Below, in pieces: positions 30,409 through 38,200 of a DNA stretch of 64,000 bases; position 1 is the first letter of the stretch, and every line of letters starts with the position of its first letter. The translations under genes were made by a program, and so were the position numbers. The stretch is from Bog-793 sp050013835. Its GTDB lineage: Bacteria; Actinomycetota; Acidimicrobiia; Acidimicrobiales; Bog-793. The notes beneath the pieces were generated by a model. That model searched no databases and had not been told where the DNA came from. It saw nothing but the letters and a program-made list of their open reading frames with translations. The stretch lies in assembly GCA_050013835.1 (NCBI GenBank), contig JBEKEM010000010.1, forward strand, positions 68,995-132,994. Reading direction: 5' to 3'.

Positions 30409-30759
30409 CTACTGGCCCCCGAGGAAGCGCCGCACCGTGGCGAGCGACTCGGGAACGACCTGCCACCACGTCCACCTGCCGCGTTTGTAGCCGACGATCA
30501 GGCCGGCCTCGGCGAGCACGCTCGTGTGGTGCGAGACCGTCGGCTGGCTCCTGCCGAGCGGCGCCTCGAGGTTGCAGCTACACACCTCGCCGGCGGCGGC
30601 AATGAGCGAGAGCAGGCGCAAGCGCACCGGATCCGCCAAGGCAGCGAGAACCGCGGCGAGCTGGTCCGACTCCTCCGCGGAGAGGGGCCCGGCGGTGAGC
30701 GGCGCGCAACAGGCGGCGGGACCGGCCGCAGCGGCCCCCTTGGTTCCGGACGTCGGCAT
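30409..30759 (-). CDS. arsR: ArsR-family arsenite-responsive repressor
   Basis: Winged-helix repressor, 116 aa, that leaves DNA on binding As(III). The recognition region is APLGRSQPTVSHHTSVL and the wing YKRGRWTWW. Thiols lie in an N-terminal Cys17-Cys18 pair (AACCAPL) and at Cys60/Cys62 (GEVCSCNLE). This layout resembles the type described for Corynebacterium glutamicum ArsR1 (adjacent N-terminal cysteines plus one near the DNA-binding helix) more than the plasmid R773 CVC type, although here two cysteines are near the helix. Divergent from aqpS-arsC-arsM with twin operators in between. Confidence 0.93.
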   Translation of the reverse strand: MPTSGTKGAAAAGPAACCAPLTAGPLSAEESDQLAAVLAALADPVRLRLLSLIAAAGEVCSCNLEAPLGRSQPTVSHHTSVLAEAGLIVGYKRGRWTWWQVVPESLATVRRFLGGQ

Positions 30760-30773
30760 GGCACCCTCCTGAC

Positions 30774-30824
30774 ATTGACATCTGTCGATATGGAAGCCAT
30801 ACTCTCACATCGACATCCATCAAT
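30774..30824. promoter_or_regulatory. Twin ArsR operators and divergent ars promoters
   Basis: ATTGACATCTGTCGAT (30774-30789) and, on the minus strand, ATTGATGGATGTCGAT (30824-30809) share the pattern ATTGA-n6-GTCGAT. Each overlaps the -35 of one divergent promoter: rightward TTGACA (30775-30780), 17 bases, CATACT (30798-30803); leftward TTGATG with TATGGC at 16-base spacing. ArsR bound at both sites would shut off both directions. Confidence 0.75.
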
Positions 30825-30838
30825 CTAGTAAGGACACC

Positions 30839-31633
30839 GTGGCGGGGACACAACTCGAACCGACCACCCGAACCGGGCCGGTGCCGCGACCCTCCCCTCG
30901 GCCTCGTCCGGTGCCCGAGAAGGCTGTCCTGGGGCGGAAGGCACTCGCTGAGTTCGTCGGCACGGCCTTCCTCGTCGCGGCGATCGTCGGGTCGGGCATC
31001 ACGGCCAGCAGGCTGTCACCGGGCGACGTGGGGCTCGAGCTGCTGGAGAACACCCTGGCGACTGCGGCCGCGCTCGCGGCGGTGATCCTCGCCGTCGGTC
31101 CCGTGTCCGGCGCCCACCTCAACCCCGTGATCACGCTCGTCGACCGCTTCTTCGGCGGCGTGTCGGCCAAGGACGCCTGCGTCTACATCACGGCCCAGTT
31201 CGCCGGGGGCGTCACGGGGGCGGTGGCCGCCAACACGATGTTCGGCCAGGCGGTGGTCTCGCTCTCGACCCACCAACGCGCCAGCAGGCCGCACCTGATC
31301 GCGGAGGCGATCGCGACCGCCGGCCTCATCCTCGTCGTGTTCGGCCTGACGCGGTCCGGTCGCGCCCACGCCGCACCGTTCGCCGTCGGCGCCTACATCG
31401 CCGCCGCCTACTGGTTCACCTCCTCGACGAGCTTCGCCAACCCCGCCGTCGCACTCGGCCGGATGTGCTCGAACACCTTCGCCGGCATCGCGCCGGGCTC
31501 GGTCGCGCCGTTCATGGGCGCCGAGCTCGTCGGCGGGGCGCTCGGCGCCTGCTGCGTCGCCGTCCTGTACCCGAAGGGCCGCCGCCGAGCCCTGGAGGTG
31601 GTAGCCATCGTCCCCCATGAGGAGGCCCCATGA
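30839..31633 (+). CDS. aqpS: Aquaglyceroporin of the ars operon (AqpS type)
   Basis: Membrane channel of the MIP family, 264 aa, six membrane segments after a proline-rich N-terminal extension of about 30 residues. Pore loops are GAHLNPVITL (NPV at 95-97 instead of NPA) and SFANPAVALGR (NPA at 201-203). The arginine that follows the second NPA in water-selective channels is Val204 here, which widens the filter, as reported for AqpS-type channels. In ars operons such a channel lets arsenite made by ArsC flow out down its gradient, replacing ArsB/Acr3; none of those pumps is present. Start GTG at 30839 with AAGGA five bases upstream; ends in an ATGA overlap with arsC. Confidence 0.88.
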   Translation: MAGTQLEPTTRTGPVPRPSPRPRPVPEKAVLGRKALAEFVGTAFLVAAIVGSGITASRLSPGDVGLELLENTLATAAALAAVILAVGPVSGAHLNPVITLVDRFFGGVSAKDACVYITAQFAGGVTGAVAANTMFGQAVVSLSTHQRASRPHLIAEAIATAGLILVVFGLTRSGRAHAAPFAVGAYIAAAYWFTSSTSFANPAVALGRMCSNTFAGIAPGSVAPFMGAELVGGALGACCVAVLYPKGRRRALEVVAIVPHEEAP

Positions 31634-32034
31634 GCGAGCGGAAGCCGGAGGTCCTCTTCGTCTGCGTGCACAACGCCGGACGCTCGCAGATGGCGGCGGC
31701 GCTCCTCGCCCACCACGCCGGGGATCGCGTGACGATCCGCTCGGCGGGTTCGGAACCGGCCGACCAGCTGAACCCGGCGGTCGTCGCAGCGATGCGCGAG
31801 ATCGGCATCGACATCGCCGCCGAACGGCCGAAGCTGTTGACGCACGAGCTCGCCGAGGACGCCGACGTCGTCGTCACGATGGGCTGCGGCGACACTTGCC
31901 CCGTGTTCCCCGGGAAGCGCTATCTCGACTGGGAGCTCGACGACCCCGCCGGGCTCGGCCTCGACGAGGTCCGCCCGATCCGCGACGAGATCGAGGCGCG
32001 CGTGCGCGCCCTCCTCGCCGAGCTCGTCCCGTGA
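31630..32034 (+). CDS. arsC: Arsenate reductase, low-molecular-weight phosphatase type
   Basis: Reduces arsenate to arsenite, 134 aa. The anion loop reads VCVHNAGRSQMA (Cys12 to Arg18, C-x5-R) and the later redox cysteines are in TMGCGDTCPVF (Cys86, Cys90), as in thioredoxin- or mycothiol-linked ArsC. In an actinobacterium either thioredoxin or mycothiol may be the partner. ATG overlaps the aqpS stop (ATGA), so the two are translated together; arsM follows after 61 bases. Confidence 0.95.
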   Translation: MSERKPEVLFVCVHNAGRSQMAAALLAHHAGDRVTIRSAGSEPADQLNPAVVAAMREIGIDIAAERPKLLTHELAEDADVVVTMGCGDTCPVFPGKRYLDWELDDPAGLGLDEVRPIRDEIEARVRALLAELVP

Positions 32035-32095
32035 GGCGGGACAGCCCGGCACCGGGGCCCCAGACCAAGAGCGACACGAAACCGAGGAGGCAGAG

Positions 32096-32932
32096 ATGAC
32101 TCATCAGGACGCCGATGAGCTCCGAGAGGCGGTGCGCGCCCGTTACGCCGAGGCGGCCCGGTCGGCGACGACGTCGTGCTGCGGGCCGGCGGGCGCGACC
32201 GAGGGGGTCTTCGGCCGCACGCTCTACGGGGAGGACACGGCCGGCCCCCTGCCCGAGGCGGCGCTCGCCGCCTCGCTCGGCTGCGGCAATCCGACGCTGC
32301 TCGCCGAGCTCCGCCCGGGCGAGGTCGTCCTCGACCTCGGCTCCGGCGGGGGGATCGACGTGCTCCTCTCCGCCCGGAGGGTCGCGCCGGACGGCTTCGC
32401 CTACGGCCTCGACATGACGCCCGAGATGCTGGCGCTGGCGCGGCGGAACCAGGCCGCGGCCGGCCTGGCGAATGCCGAGTTCCTCGAGGGAACGATCGAG
32501 GACGTCCCGCTCGCCGACGGATCCGTCGACGTGATCATCTCGAACTGCGTCGTCAACCTCTCCACCGACAAGCCCGCCGTCTTCCACGAGGCCTACCGCG
32601 TGCTGCGGCCCGGGGGGCGGCTGGCGATCGCCGACGTGGTCCTGCTCCGGAAGCTCGGCCCAGGCCTCCAGCGCGTCGTCGGGCTGTGGACCGGCTGCGT
32701 CGCCGGGGCGCTTCTCGAGGACGACTACCGGCGCGAGCTCGAGCTCGCCGGCTTCGTCGAGGTCGAGATCACGCCGACCAACGTCTACGACCGCGCCGCG
32801 CTCGGCTGCATGGCCGCCGAGGTGACCGGGCCCGGCGGGATCCCCGGAGGCACCGACGTCGAGGCGACGATCGCCGAGCTCGACGGGGCGGTGATGAGCG
32901 CCTTCGTCCGGGCCGTCAAACCGGGCCAGTAG
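32096..32932 (+). CDS. arsM: Arsenite S-adenosylmethionine methyltransferase
   Basis: Cytosolic enzyme methylating As(III), 278 aa. SAM motif I is VLDLGSGGGIDVLLSARRV, then LDMTPEML and EDVPLADGSVDVIISNC. The arsenic-binding cysteines are present: Cys63 (SLGCGNP), Cys151 (ISNCVVNL) and Cys201 (WTGCVAG), matching the three essential ones of algal ArsM, with an extra pair Cys28-Cys29. GAGGCAG precedes the ATG. Last gene of the ars operon and directly convergent with the PurM paralogue. Methylated arsenicals are volatile or leave by diffusion. Confidence 0.95.
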   Translation: MTHQDADELREAVRARYAEAARSATTSCCGPAGATEGVFGRTLYGEDTAGPLPEAALAASLGCGNPTLLAELRPGEVVLDLGSGGGIDVLLSARRVAPDGFAYGLDMTPEMLALARRNQAAAGLANAEFLEGTIEDVPLADGSVDVIISNCVVNLSTDKPAVFHEAYRVLRPGGRLAIADVVLLRKLGPGLQRVVGLWTGCVAGALLEDDYRRELELAGFVEVEITPTNVYDRAALGCMAAEVTGPGGIPGGTDVEATIAELDGAVMSAFVRAVKPGQ

Positions 32933-32950
32933 GGTCCGCCCCGGCGCCCC

Positions 32951-34051
32951 TCAGCGGAGCTCGAGGTCCGCGGCCCCGTACTCGACGCCGAACGGCTCGA
33001 GGACGACCCGGCGCGGTCCCTTCTCGACCCTCCCGGCGACGAGGGCGGCAAGCCCGAGCCCCCCGGCGAGGGCGACGACGGCGTCGCCCGACCCCGCGGC
33101 GACGAAGCAGGCGAACCCGGCCCCCATGTTGAGGGTCGCGTAGGCCTCGGCGCGGGACAGCCCCGCCCGCGCGGCGAGGAAGGCCAGCACCTCGGGCACC
33201 TCCGGGAGGCGCTCGACCCGGTAGGTGAGCTCCCGGTCGGCGCGCATGAGCTTCCGCAGCCCGTGGCCGGTGACATGACTGAGATAGTGCAGCGCGACGC
33301 CCTGGGAAAGCAGCCGCTCGACCAGTCCCGCGTAGATCACGCCGGGGTCGAGCACCGCCTCGCCGAACAGCCGGCCGGAGGCGAGACGGGTCGCCAGGCC
33401 GGATTCCAGGTCCCCCGCGATCGCCCGCGCGAGCGACGCCCCGTTCTGGTGGAGGCCGCTCGACGCGACGAGCACGATCTCGTCCCCGGCGGCGAGCGCC
33501 CCGCCGAGGAGCGGCTCCACACCCGCCGGCAGCCGCCCCAGGACCGCCGCGGCGAGGTCGATCCCGTCCGCGGCGACGAGGCCCGCCAGCGTCGGCGACT
33601 CGCCGCCGCCCCAGGCGGCGCCGGCGTCGCGGCACGCCCGCGCGAAGCCCTCGACGAGCGAGGCGTGCCGGGTTCCCGAGTACCAGGACGCCGCGCCGGT
33701 GGCGAAGTAGGCGTTGACGACGATGGGCAGGGCGCCCACGCAGCAGCAGTCGTTCACCGCCGCGGCGACGGTGTCGTAGCCGACGGCGTCGAACCGGTCG
33801 ACCCCCGTCGCCGTCTCGAAGTCCCGCGCCACGAGCGATTTCGTCCCCAGGCACTCGAGGACGAAGGCGAAGCGGGTGTCGCCGACCGTCACGACCGTCG
33901 CCGGCTCGCCGCGGCTCGCCTCGTCGACGGCCGCGCCACGGGCCGCGGCGGCCGAGGAGGTCTGCCGAGCCGCGGCGACCGCCCGGCGCTTGGCGGCGTC
34001 GAGCGTGGCGTAGTCGACGCCCGCCTCGGCGTAGGGGTCGCGCCTCGTCAC
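32951..34051 (-). CDS. PurM/AIR synthase-related protein (paralogue)
   Basis: A 366-aa protein with the two-domain AIR synthase fold. N-terminal YAEAGVDYATLDAAKRRA and the core DTVAAAVNDCCCVGALPIVV, AYFATG, AWGGGESPTLAGL and C-terminal SSGLHQNGASLARAI correspond to PurM landmarks (VND..VQGAEP, DYFATG, GGETAEM, SSGLHSNG). The canonical SGTDGVGTK loop is altered to LECLGTK and the glycine-rich GGFGG motif is missing, so it may be a divergent paralogue rather than the purine enzyme. It overlaps nusB by four bases, an unusual position for a purine gene. Reaction not assignable. Confidence 0.75.
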   Translation of the reverse strand: MTRRDPYAEAGVDYATLDAAKRRAVAAARQTSSAAAARGAAVDEASRGEPATVVTVGDTRFAFVLECLGTKSLVARDFETATGVDRFDAVGYDTVAAAVNDCCCVGALPIVVNAYFATGAASWYSGTRHASLVEGFARACRDAGAAWGGGESPTLAGLVAADGIDLAAAVLGRLPAGVEPLLGGALAAGDEIVLVASSGLHQNGASLARAIAGDLESGLATRLASGRLFGEAVLDPGVIYAGLVERLLSQGVALHYLSHVTGHGLRKLMRADRELTYRVERLPEVPEVLAFLAARAGLSRAEAYATLNMGAGFACFVAAGSGDAVVALAGGLGLAALVAGRVEKGPRRVVLEPFGVEYGAADLELR

Positions 34052-34488
34052 GACGCCGCTCCCGGACGGAGCCCGGCCGCGATCGCGCCGAGCACGCCGT
34101 TCACGAAGGCACCCGACTCGCCGGTCGAGAACTCGCCGGCGAGGGCGACCGCCTCGTCGATGGCGACGGCCACCGGGATCTCGGTGCCGAAGGCGAGCTC
34201 GTAGGTCCCGATCCGCAGCAGCTGCCGGTCGATCGCCGGCAGCCGGCCGATCGCCCAGTCCGTCGAGTGGGTGTCGATCAGCGCGTCGATCTCGGCCAGG
34301 TGCGCGCCCACCCCGCGCACGAGCTCCGCGGCGTAGGGGTCGGGGGCGGCGGCGAGCCGGTCGACGACGGCGCCGGGTGCGAGCCCCTTCGTCTCGGCCT
34401 CGTAGAGCAGATCGAGCGCACGCTCACGGGCGCGGCGGCGCGCGCCGGTACCCGACGGCCTCCCGCTACGCCCTCGTGAGGTACTCAC
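34048..34488 (-). CDS. nusB: Transcription antitermination factor NusB
   Basis: RNA-binding antitermination factor for rRNA operons, 146 aa. RRRARERALDLLYEAE is the N-terminal arginine-rich motif, and LPAIDRQLLRIGTYEL with IDEAVALAGEFSTGESGAFVNGVL is the C-terminal core. The GTG start at 34488 overlaps the end of efp by 23 bases; no better start exists before the conserved helix. Position after efp is the conserved actinobacterial order. Confidence 0.95.
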   Translation of the reverse strand: MSTSRGRSGRPSGTGARRRARERALDLLYEAETKGLAPGAVVDRLAAAPDPYAAELVRGVGAHLAEIDALIDTHSTDWAIGRLPAIDRQLLRIGTYELAFGTEIPVAVAIDEAVALAGEFSTGESGAFVNGVLGAIAAGLRPGAAS

Positions 34489-35026
34489 CGGACCGGGTGT
34501 CGACTTTGATCCGGTCGCCCGGGTTGACGAATAGCGGCACCGCGACGACGAGCCCGGTCTCGGTCGTCGCCGGTTTGCGCGCCCCCGAGACGCGGTCGCC
34601 CTGTATGCCGGGTTCGGTCTCCGAGACCTCGAGCTCGACCGCGGCGGGCAACTCCACGTCGACGATCTCCGCCTCGTGCAGCTCGAGGACGGCCGAGTCC
34701 CCCACCTTGAGGTACGAAGCGGCGGTGCCGAGCGTCGCGACGGGAACCGTCATCTGGTCGAACGAGACGTTGTCCATGAACACGAAGTCGGTCCCGTCGC
34801 GGTAGAGGAATTGCATCTCGCGCTTGTCGATCACCGCCTGTTCCACGCGCTCGTCCGCGCGGAAGGTGCGCTCCACGACCGCCTTGTTCCGGAGGTTGCG
34901 GAGCTTGGTGCGCACGAAGGCGCCACCCTTGCCCGGTTTCACGTGCTGGAACTCGACCACCTCGTAGAGCCCGTCGGCGAGGTCGAGCGCCATCCCGTTC
35001 TTCAGGTCGTTGGTCGACAGCGCCAT
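34466..35026 (-). CDS. efp: Translation elongation factor P
   Basis: Rescues ribosomes stalled at polyproline, 186 aa, three beta-barrel domains. Begins MALSTNDLKNGMALDLADGL; the tip loop HVKPGKGGAFVR carries the lysine (Lys33) that is modified in some bacteria. The C-terminal GDRIKVDTRSGEYLTRA is canonical. The tip is PGKGGA, so modification would be of lysine, if any; no modification enzyme is visible in the window. ATG overlaps the pepQ stop by one base (TGATG). Confidence 0.97.
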   Translation of the reverse strand: MALSTNDLKNGMALDLADGLYEVVEFQHVKPGKGGAFVRTKLRNLRNKAVVERTFRADERVEQAVIDKREMQFLYRDGTDFVFMDNVSFDQMTVPVATLGTAASYLKVGDSAVLELHEAEIVDVELPAAVELEVSETEPGIQGDRVSGARKPATTETGLVVAVPLFVNPGDRIKVDTRSGEYLTRA

Positions 35027-36159
35027 CAGAGCGCCCAGTCCTTCGTCGTCTTGGTGAGCGGCCGGTGCCCGGACGCCGTCACGACGACGGTGTCCTCGAT
35101 GCGCACGCCGCCGTGGTCGACGACGTACGCCCCCGGTTCGACCGTCACGACGCAGCCCGCGGGGAGCACGTCGGCGGAATCGGCGGCGACCCACGGTGCC
35201 TCGTGAATGTCGAGCCCGACGCCGTGGCCGGTCGAGTGCGTGAACGCCTCGGCGAATCCCGCCTCGGCGAGCGACTTACGGCAGGCTGCGTCGACGGCCC
35301 CGCCGGTCACGCCGGCCGCCAGGGCGATCAGCCCCGCCCGCTGGGACGCCGCCACGGCGGCGAGCAGCTCGGCGGAGGCCGCCGATGGCTCGCCCACGCA
35401 CACGGTGCGGGTCATGTCCGAGTGGTAGCCGTCGAAGAGGGCGCCGAAGTCGACGACGACGAGGTCGCCGGGCGAGGTGACCCGGTCGGTCGGTCGGGCG
35501 TGGGGCAGGGCGCCGTTCGGCCCGCTGGCGACGATCGACTCGAACGACGACGCCGCGGCTCCCCGCCGGCGCATCTCGAACTCGAGCTCCGCGGCGAAGT
35601 CCGCCTCGGTCACGCCTTCCGTGAGGCGCTGCTTGATCTGGGCGAAGGCGACATCCGCGATGTCGCAGGCACGCTCGATGCGCGCGATCTCGCCGGCGTC
35701 CTTCACGACGCGCAGCTCCTCGACGAGGCCGGATGTGGCCACGACCTCGGGCTTCACCGCCGAGGCGAGTTCGGTGTGCCAGGCCCAGCTCACGGCCTTT
35801 GCCTCGACGGCGAGACGCGCGAACGAGCGGGTCGCGGTCTCGATCACGCCGAGCTGCTTCGTCGAGTTGACGACCTCGAGGTCGGCATCGACGCCGGCCG
35901 CGGTCAACTCGGCCGCGGCCTGGTCCTTGTAGCGCCCGTCGGTGATAAGCAGCAGGCGTCGCGCCGTCACGAGCAGCATGGCGCTCGAACCGGAGAACCC
36001 GCTCAGGTAGCGGACGTTGCTGGGAGCGGTGACGAGAAGACCCCCGGCGCGATCCTTGGCGAGGCGTTCCCGCAGCCGCGAGAGCCGCGCCGGGTACTCC
36101 ATCGGCGGCAGCCCAGCCTTGATCGTCGGCCCCGACTTCTTGATCACCTCGACGGCCAT
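35026..36159 (-). CDS. pepQ: Xaa-Pro aminopeptidase / dipeptidase (M24B)
   Basis: Metallopeptidase removing residues next to proline, 377 aa. The creatinase-like N-terminal domain is about residues 20-145; the pita-bread domain carries the five metal ligands: VVDFGALFDGYHSDMTRT (two Asp), HSTGHGVGLDIHE (His), VVTVEPGAYV (Glu) and GGVRIEDT (Glu). ATG at 36159 is two bases after the aroQ stop. The aroQ-pepQ-efp order is common in Gram-positive bacteria and may link proline metabolism to polyproline translation. Confidence 0.95.
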   Translation of the reverse strand: MAVEVIKKSGPTIKAGLPPMEYPARLSRLRERLAKDRAGGLLVTAPSNVRYLSGFSGSSAMLLVTARRLLLITDGRYKDQAAAELTAAGVDADLEVVNSTKQLGVIETATRSFARLAVEAKAVSWAWHTELASAVKPEVVATSGLVEELRVVKDAGEIARIERACDIADVAFAQIKQRLTEGVTEADFAAELEFEMRRRGAAASSFESIVASGPNGALPHARPTDRVTSPGDLVVVDFGALFDGYHSDMTRTVCVGEPSAASAELLAAVAASQRAGLIALAAGVTGGAVDAACRKSLAEAGFAEAFTHSTGHGVGLDIHEAPWVAADSADVLPAGCVVTVEPGAYVVDHGGVRIEDTVVVTASGHRPLTKTTKDWAL

Positions 36160-36161
36160 AA

Positions 36162-36614
36162 CTACGCCTTTCCCTCCTCGACCAGCCGCGCCGCGGCCTC
36201 GACCGCCAGCTCGTAGCCGAGCCCCCCGAAGCCCGCGACCACCCCGTCGGCGACGGGCGCGATGACGGACGTGCGTCGCCAGGACTCCCGCGAACCGGGA
36301 TGCGAGAGGTGGAGTTCGACCACCGCCCCGTCGAACGCCGCCAGCGCGTCGTGCAGCGACCAACCGTAGTGCGTGAGAGCACCCGCATTCACGACGATCG
36401 CCGCCACCCGTCCCCGGGCCCGGTGCACGGCCGTGACGAGGTCACCCTCGTGCTCGCTCTGGAAATGCTCCAGTGCGTAGCCGTGCCGACGCGCCGCGCC
36501 CTCAGCGCGGGAAACGTGGTCGGCGAGTGTCAGATGGCCGTAGACCGCAGGCTCGCGCTCGCCGAGGAGCCCGAGATTCGGGCCCGACAGCAGCAGGACG
36601 ACGGGCGTTGTCAC
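36162..36614 (-). CDS. aroQ: 3-Dehydroquinate dehydratase, type II
   Basis: Third step of the shikimate pathway, dodecameric, 150 aa. Active site segment LLSGPNLGLLGEREPAVYG with the catalytic Tyr and flexible loop Arg, NAGALTHYGWSLHDAL and VELHLSHPGSRESWR (His). GTG at 36614 overlaps the aroKB stop (GTGA). Confidence 0.96.
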   Translation of the reverse strand: MTTPVVLLLSGPNLGLLGEREPAVYGHLTLADHVSRAEGAARRHGYALEHFQSEHEGDLVTAVHRARGRVAAIVVNAGALTHYGWSLHDALAAFDGAVVELHLSHPGSRESWRRTSVIAPVADGVVAGFGGLGYELAVEAAARLVEEGKA

Positions 36615-38200
36615 GCGCTCCTCGCTCTCAAGTCGGACAACGTGCCACCCGCTGGGGTCGCGGCCTGCGTCGCGCGCAGCGCGGCCCGCACCGCCGCCGG
36701 GTCGACGTCGTCCACGAACTCGACGCCGCGGGGGCCGTCGAGCACGAAGCTGAGCCCGGTGCGGGTCTTTTTGTCCCGCGCCATGAACACGAGCAGCTCG
36801 TCGAGGTCGGCGGAGGCCGGGATCGCGCTGGCAAGCCCGTAGCGCTCCACGACGCCGACGTGGCGCCGGACGTCTCCGTCGTCGATCCGGCCGAGGGCGG
36901 CGGCGAGACGCGCCGCGAAGACGAGCCCGATGGCGACCGCCTCGCCGTGCCGGATCGACGAGGCCCCGTCTGACTCGGCGAATCCCGCCGCCTCGAGGGC
37001 GTGGGCGAGGGTGTGGCCGTAGTTGAGGGTCATCCTGCGGTCGGCGTCCCGCTCGTCGGCGGCGACAATCGCCGCCTTCGCCGCGGCGCAGGAGGCGATC
37101 TGGTCGACGAGCGGCAGCTCATCGAGGTCGGCTAGACCGAGGCACTCGTACTTCGCCATCTCGCCGAGACCCGAGCGCCAGTCGCGCTCCGGAAGCGTCC
37201 ACAGCGCGTCGGTGTCGCAGAGCACCGCCGTGGGCTGCCAGAACGCCCCGACGAGGTTCTTGCCCTCCGGCAGGTTGACGCCAGTCTTGCCCCCGATGGC
37301 GGCATCCACCTGGGCGAGCAGCGTCGTCGCCACGTGGATGACGGCGATCCCCCGGCAGTAGGAGGCGGCGGCGAACCCGGCCACGTCGGTGACGACGCCG
37401 CCCCCGACGGCGACGACCACGTCCGCCCGCGTCAGCCCGGCGGCGGCAAAGCCGCGGCACAGCGTCTCGATCGTGCGGAGCGACTTCGCCTGCTCCCCGG
37501 GGCCGATCGCGAACTCGACCTCCGCGACGCCGGTCGAGACGGCGACGTTGACGCCTGCCTGCGTGACGATGGCGGCCCGCTTCGCCGCCGGCGGGAGAAC
37601 CGAGGCGAGCAGGTGTCGCGCCCCGGGCCCGATGACGACCTCGTAGGGGTGCCCAAGCAGGGCGACCTCGACCCGGCGCTGGAGCGTGCCCAGCACAGCG
37701 TCGACCGCCGCGGCCGGCCCGAAGCCGTCGACATCGACGATCACGCCGGCCACCTCGGCGTAGAGCGGCCGCCGCTCCGACTCGAGGCGACGGAGTGCGG
37801 CGGCGGGGTCCGGCTCGAGCAGCGGCCGCCCGGCACCGTCGCCGAGCCGCTCGACGAGCGTGTCGACGCTCGCCCGGAGCCAGACGGCGTCCCCCGCCTT
37901 GGCGATGGCGGCGCGGTTCGCCGGGTCGAGGACGGCTCCGCCGCCGACGGCGATGACCGACGCTCCCGGGGCGGCGATCGCCTCGGCAAGCACCGCCGAC
38001 TCGAGCTCGCGCACCCTCGACTCGCCCCCGGTCGACCAGAGCTCGGCAACCGTCCCCCCGCCGACGGCGGCGATCTGCTCGTCGGTGTCTACGAACCGCC
38101 GGTCGAGCAGGGCGGCGAGCTGGCGGCCGACCGACGATTTGCCGGACCCCATCATGCCGACGAGGACGATGTGGCGGCGGTCGCGCGGAACGGTCGCCAT
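36611..38200 (-). CDS. aroKB: Fused shikimate kinase / 3-dehydroquinate synthase
   Basis: A 529-aa bifunctional enzyme. Residues about 8-170 are shikimate kinase AroK: P-loop VLVGMMGSGKSSVG, DTDEQIAA, the shikimate arginine in GGESRVRELE, GGGAVLDPANR and the lid RPLL. Residues about 178-529 are dehydroquinate synthase AroB: NAD site VVAVGGGVVTDVAGFAAASY, zinc/substrate residues in QVDAAIGGKTGVNL, GLGEMAKY and NYGHTLAHALE. Both halves look active. ATG overlaps the aroC stop by one base. The kinase and synthase are separate adjacent genes in most actinobacteria; fusion is known in scattered lineages. Confidence 0.95.
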   Translation of the reverse strand: MATVPRDRRHIVLVGMMGSGKSSVGRQLAALLDRRFVDTDEQIAAVGGGTVAELWSTGGESRVRELESAVLAEAIAAPGASVIAVGGGAVLDPANRAAIAKAGDAVWLRASVDTLVERLGDGAGRPLLEPDPAAALRRLESERRPLYAEVAGVIVDVDGFGPAAAVDAVLGTLQRRVEVALLGHPYEVVIGPGARHLLASVLPPAAKRAAIVTQAGVNVAVSTGVAEVEFAIGPGEQAKSLRTIETLCRGFAAAGLTRADVVVAVGGGVVTDVAGFAAASYCRGIAVIHVATTLLAQVDAAIGGKTGVNLPEGKNLVGAFWQPTAVLCDTDALWTLPERDWRSGLGEMAKYECLGLADLDELPLVDQIASCAAAKAAIVAADERDADRRMTLNYGHTLAHALEAAGFAESDGASSIRHGEAVAIGLVFAARLAAALGRIDDGDVRRHVGVVERYGLASAIPASADLDELLVFMARDKKTRTGLSFVLDGPRGVEFVDDVDPAAVRAALRATQAATPAGGTLSDLRARSA

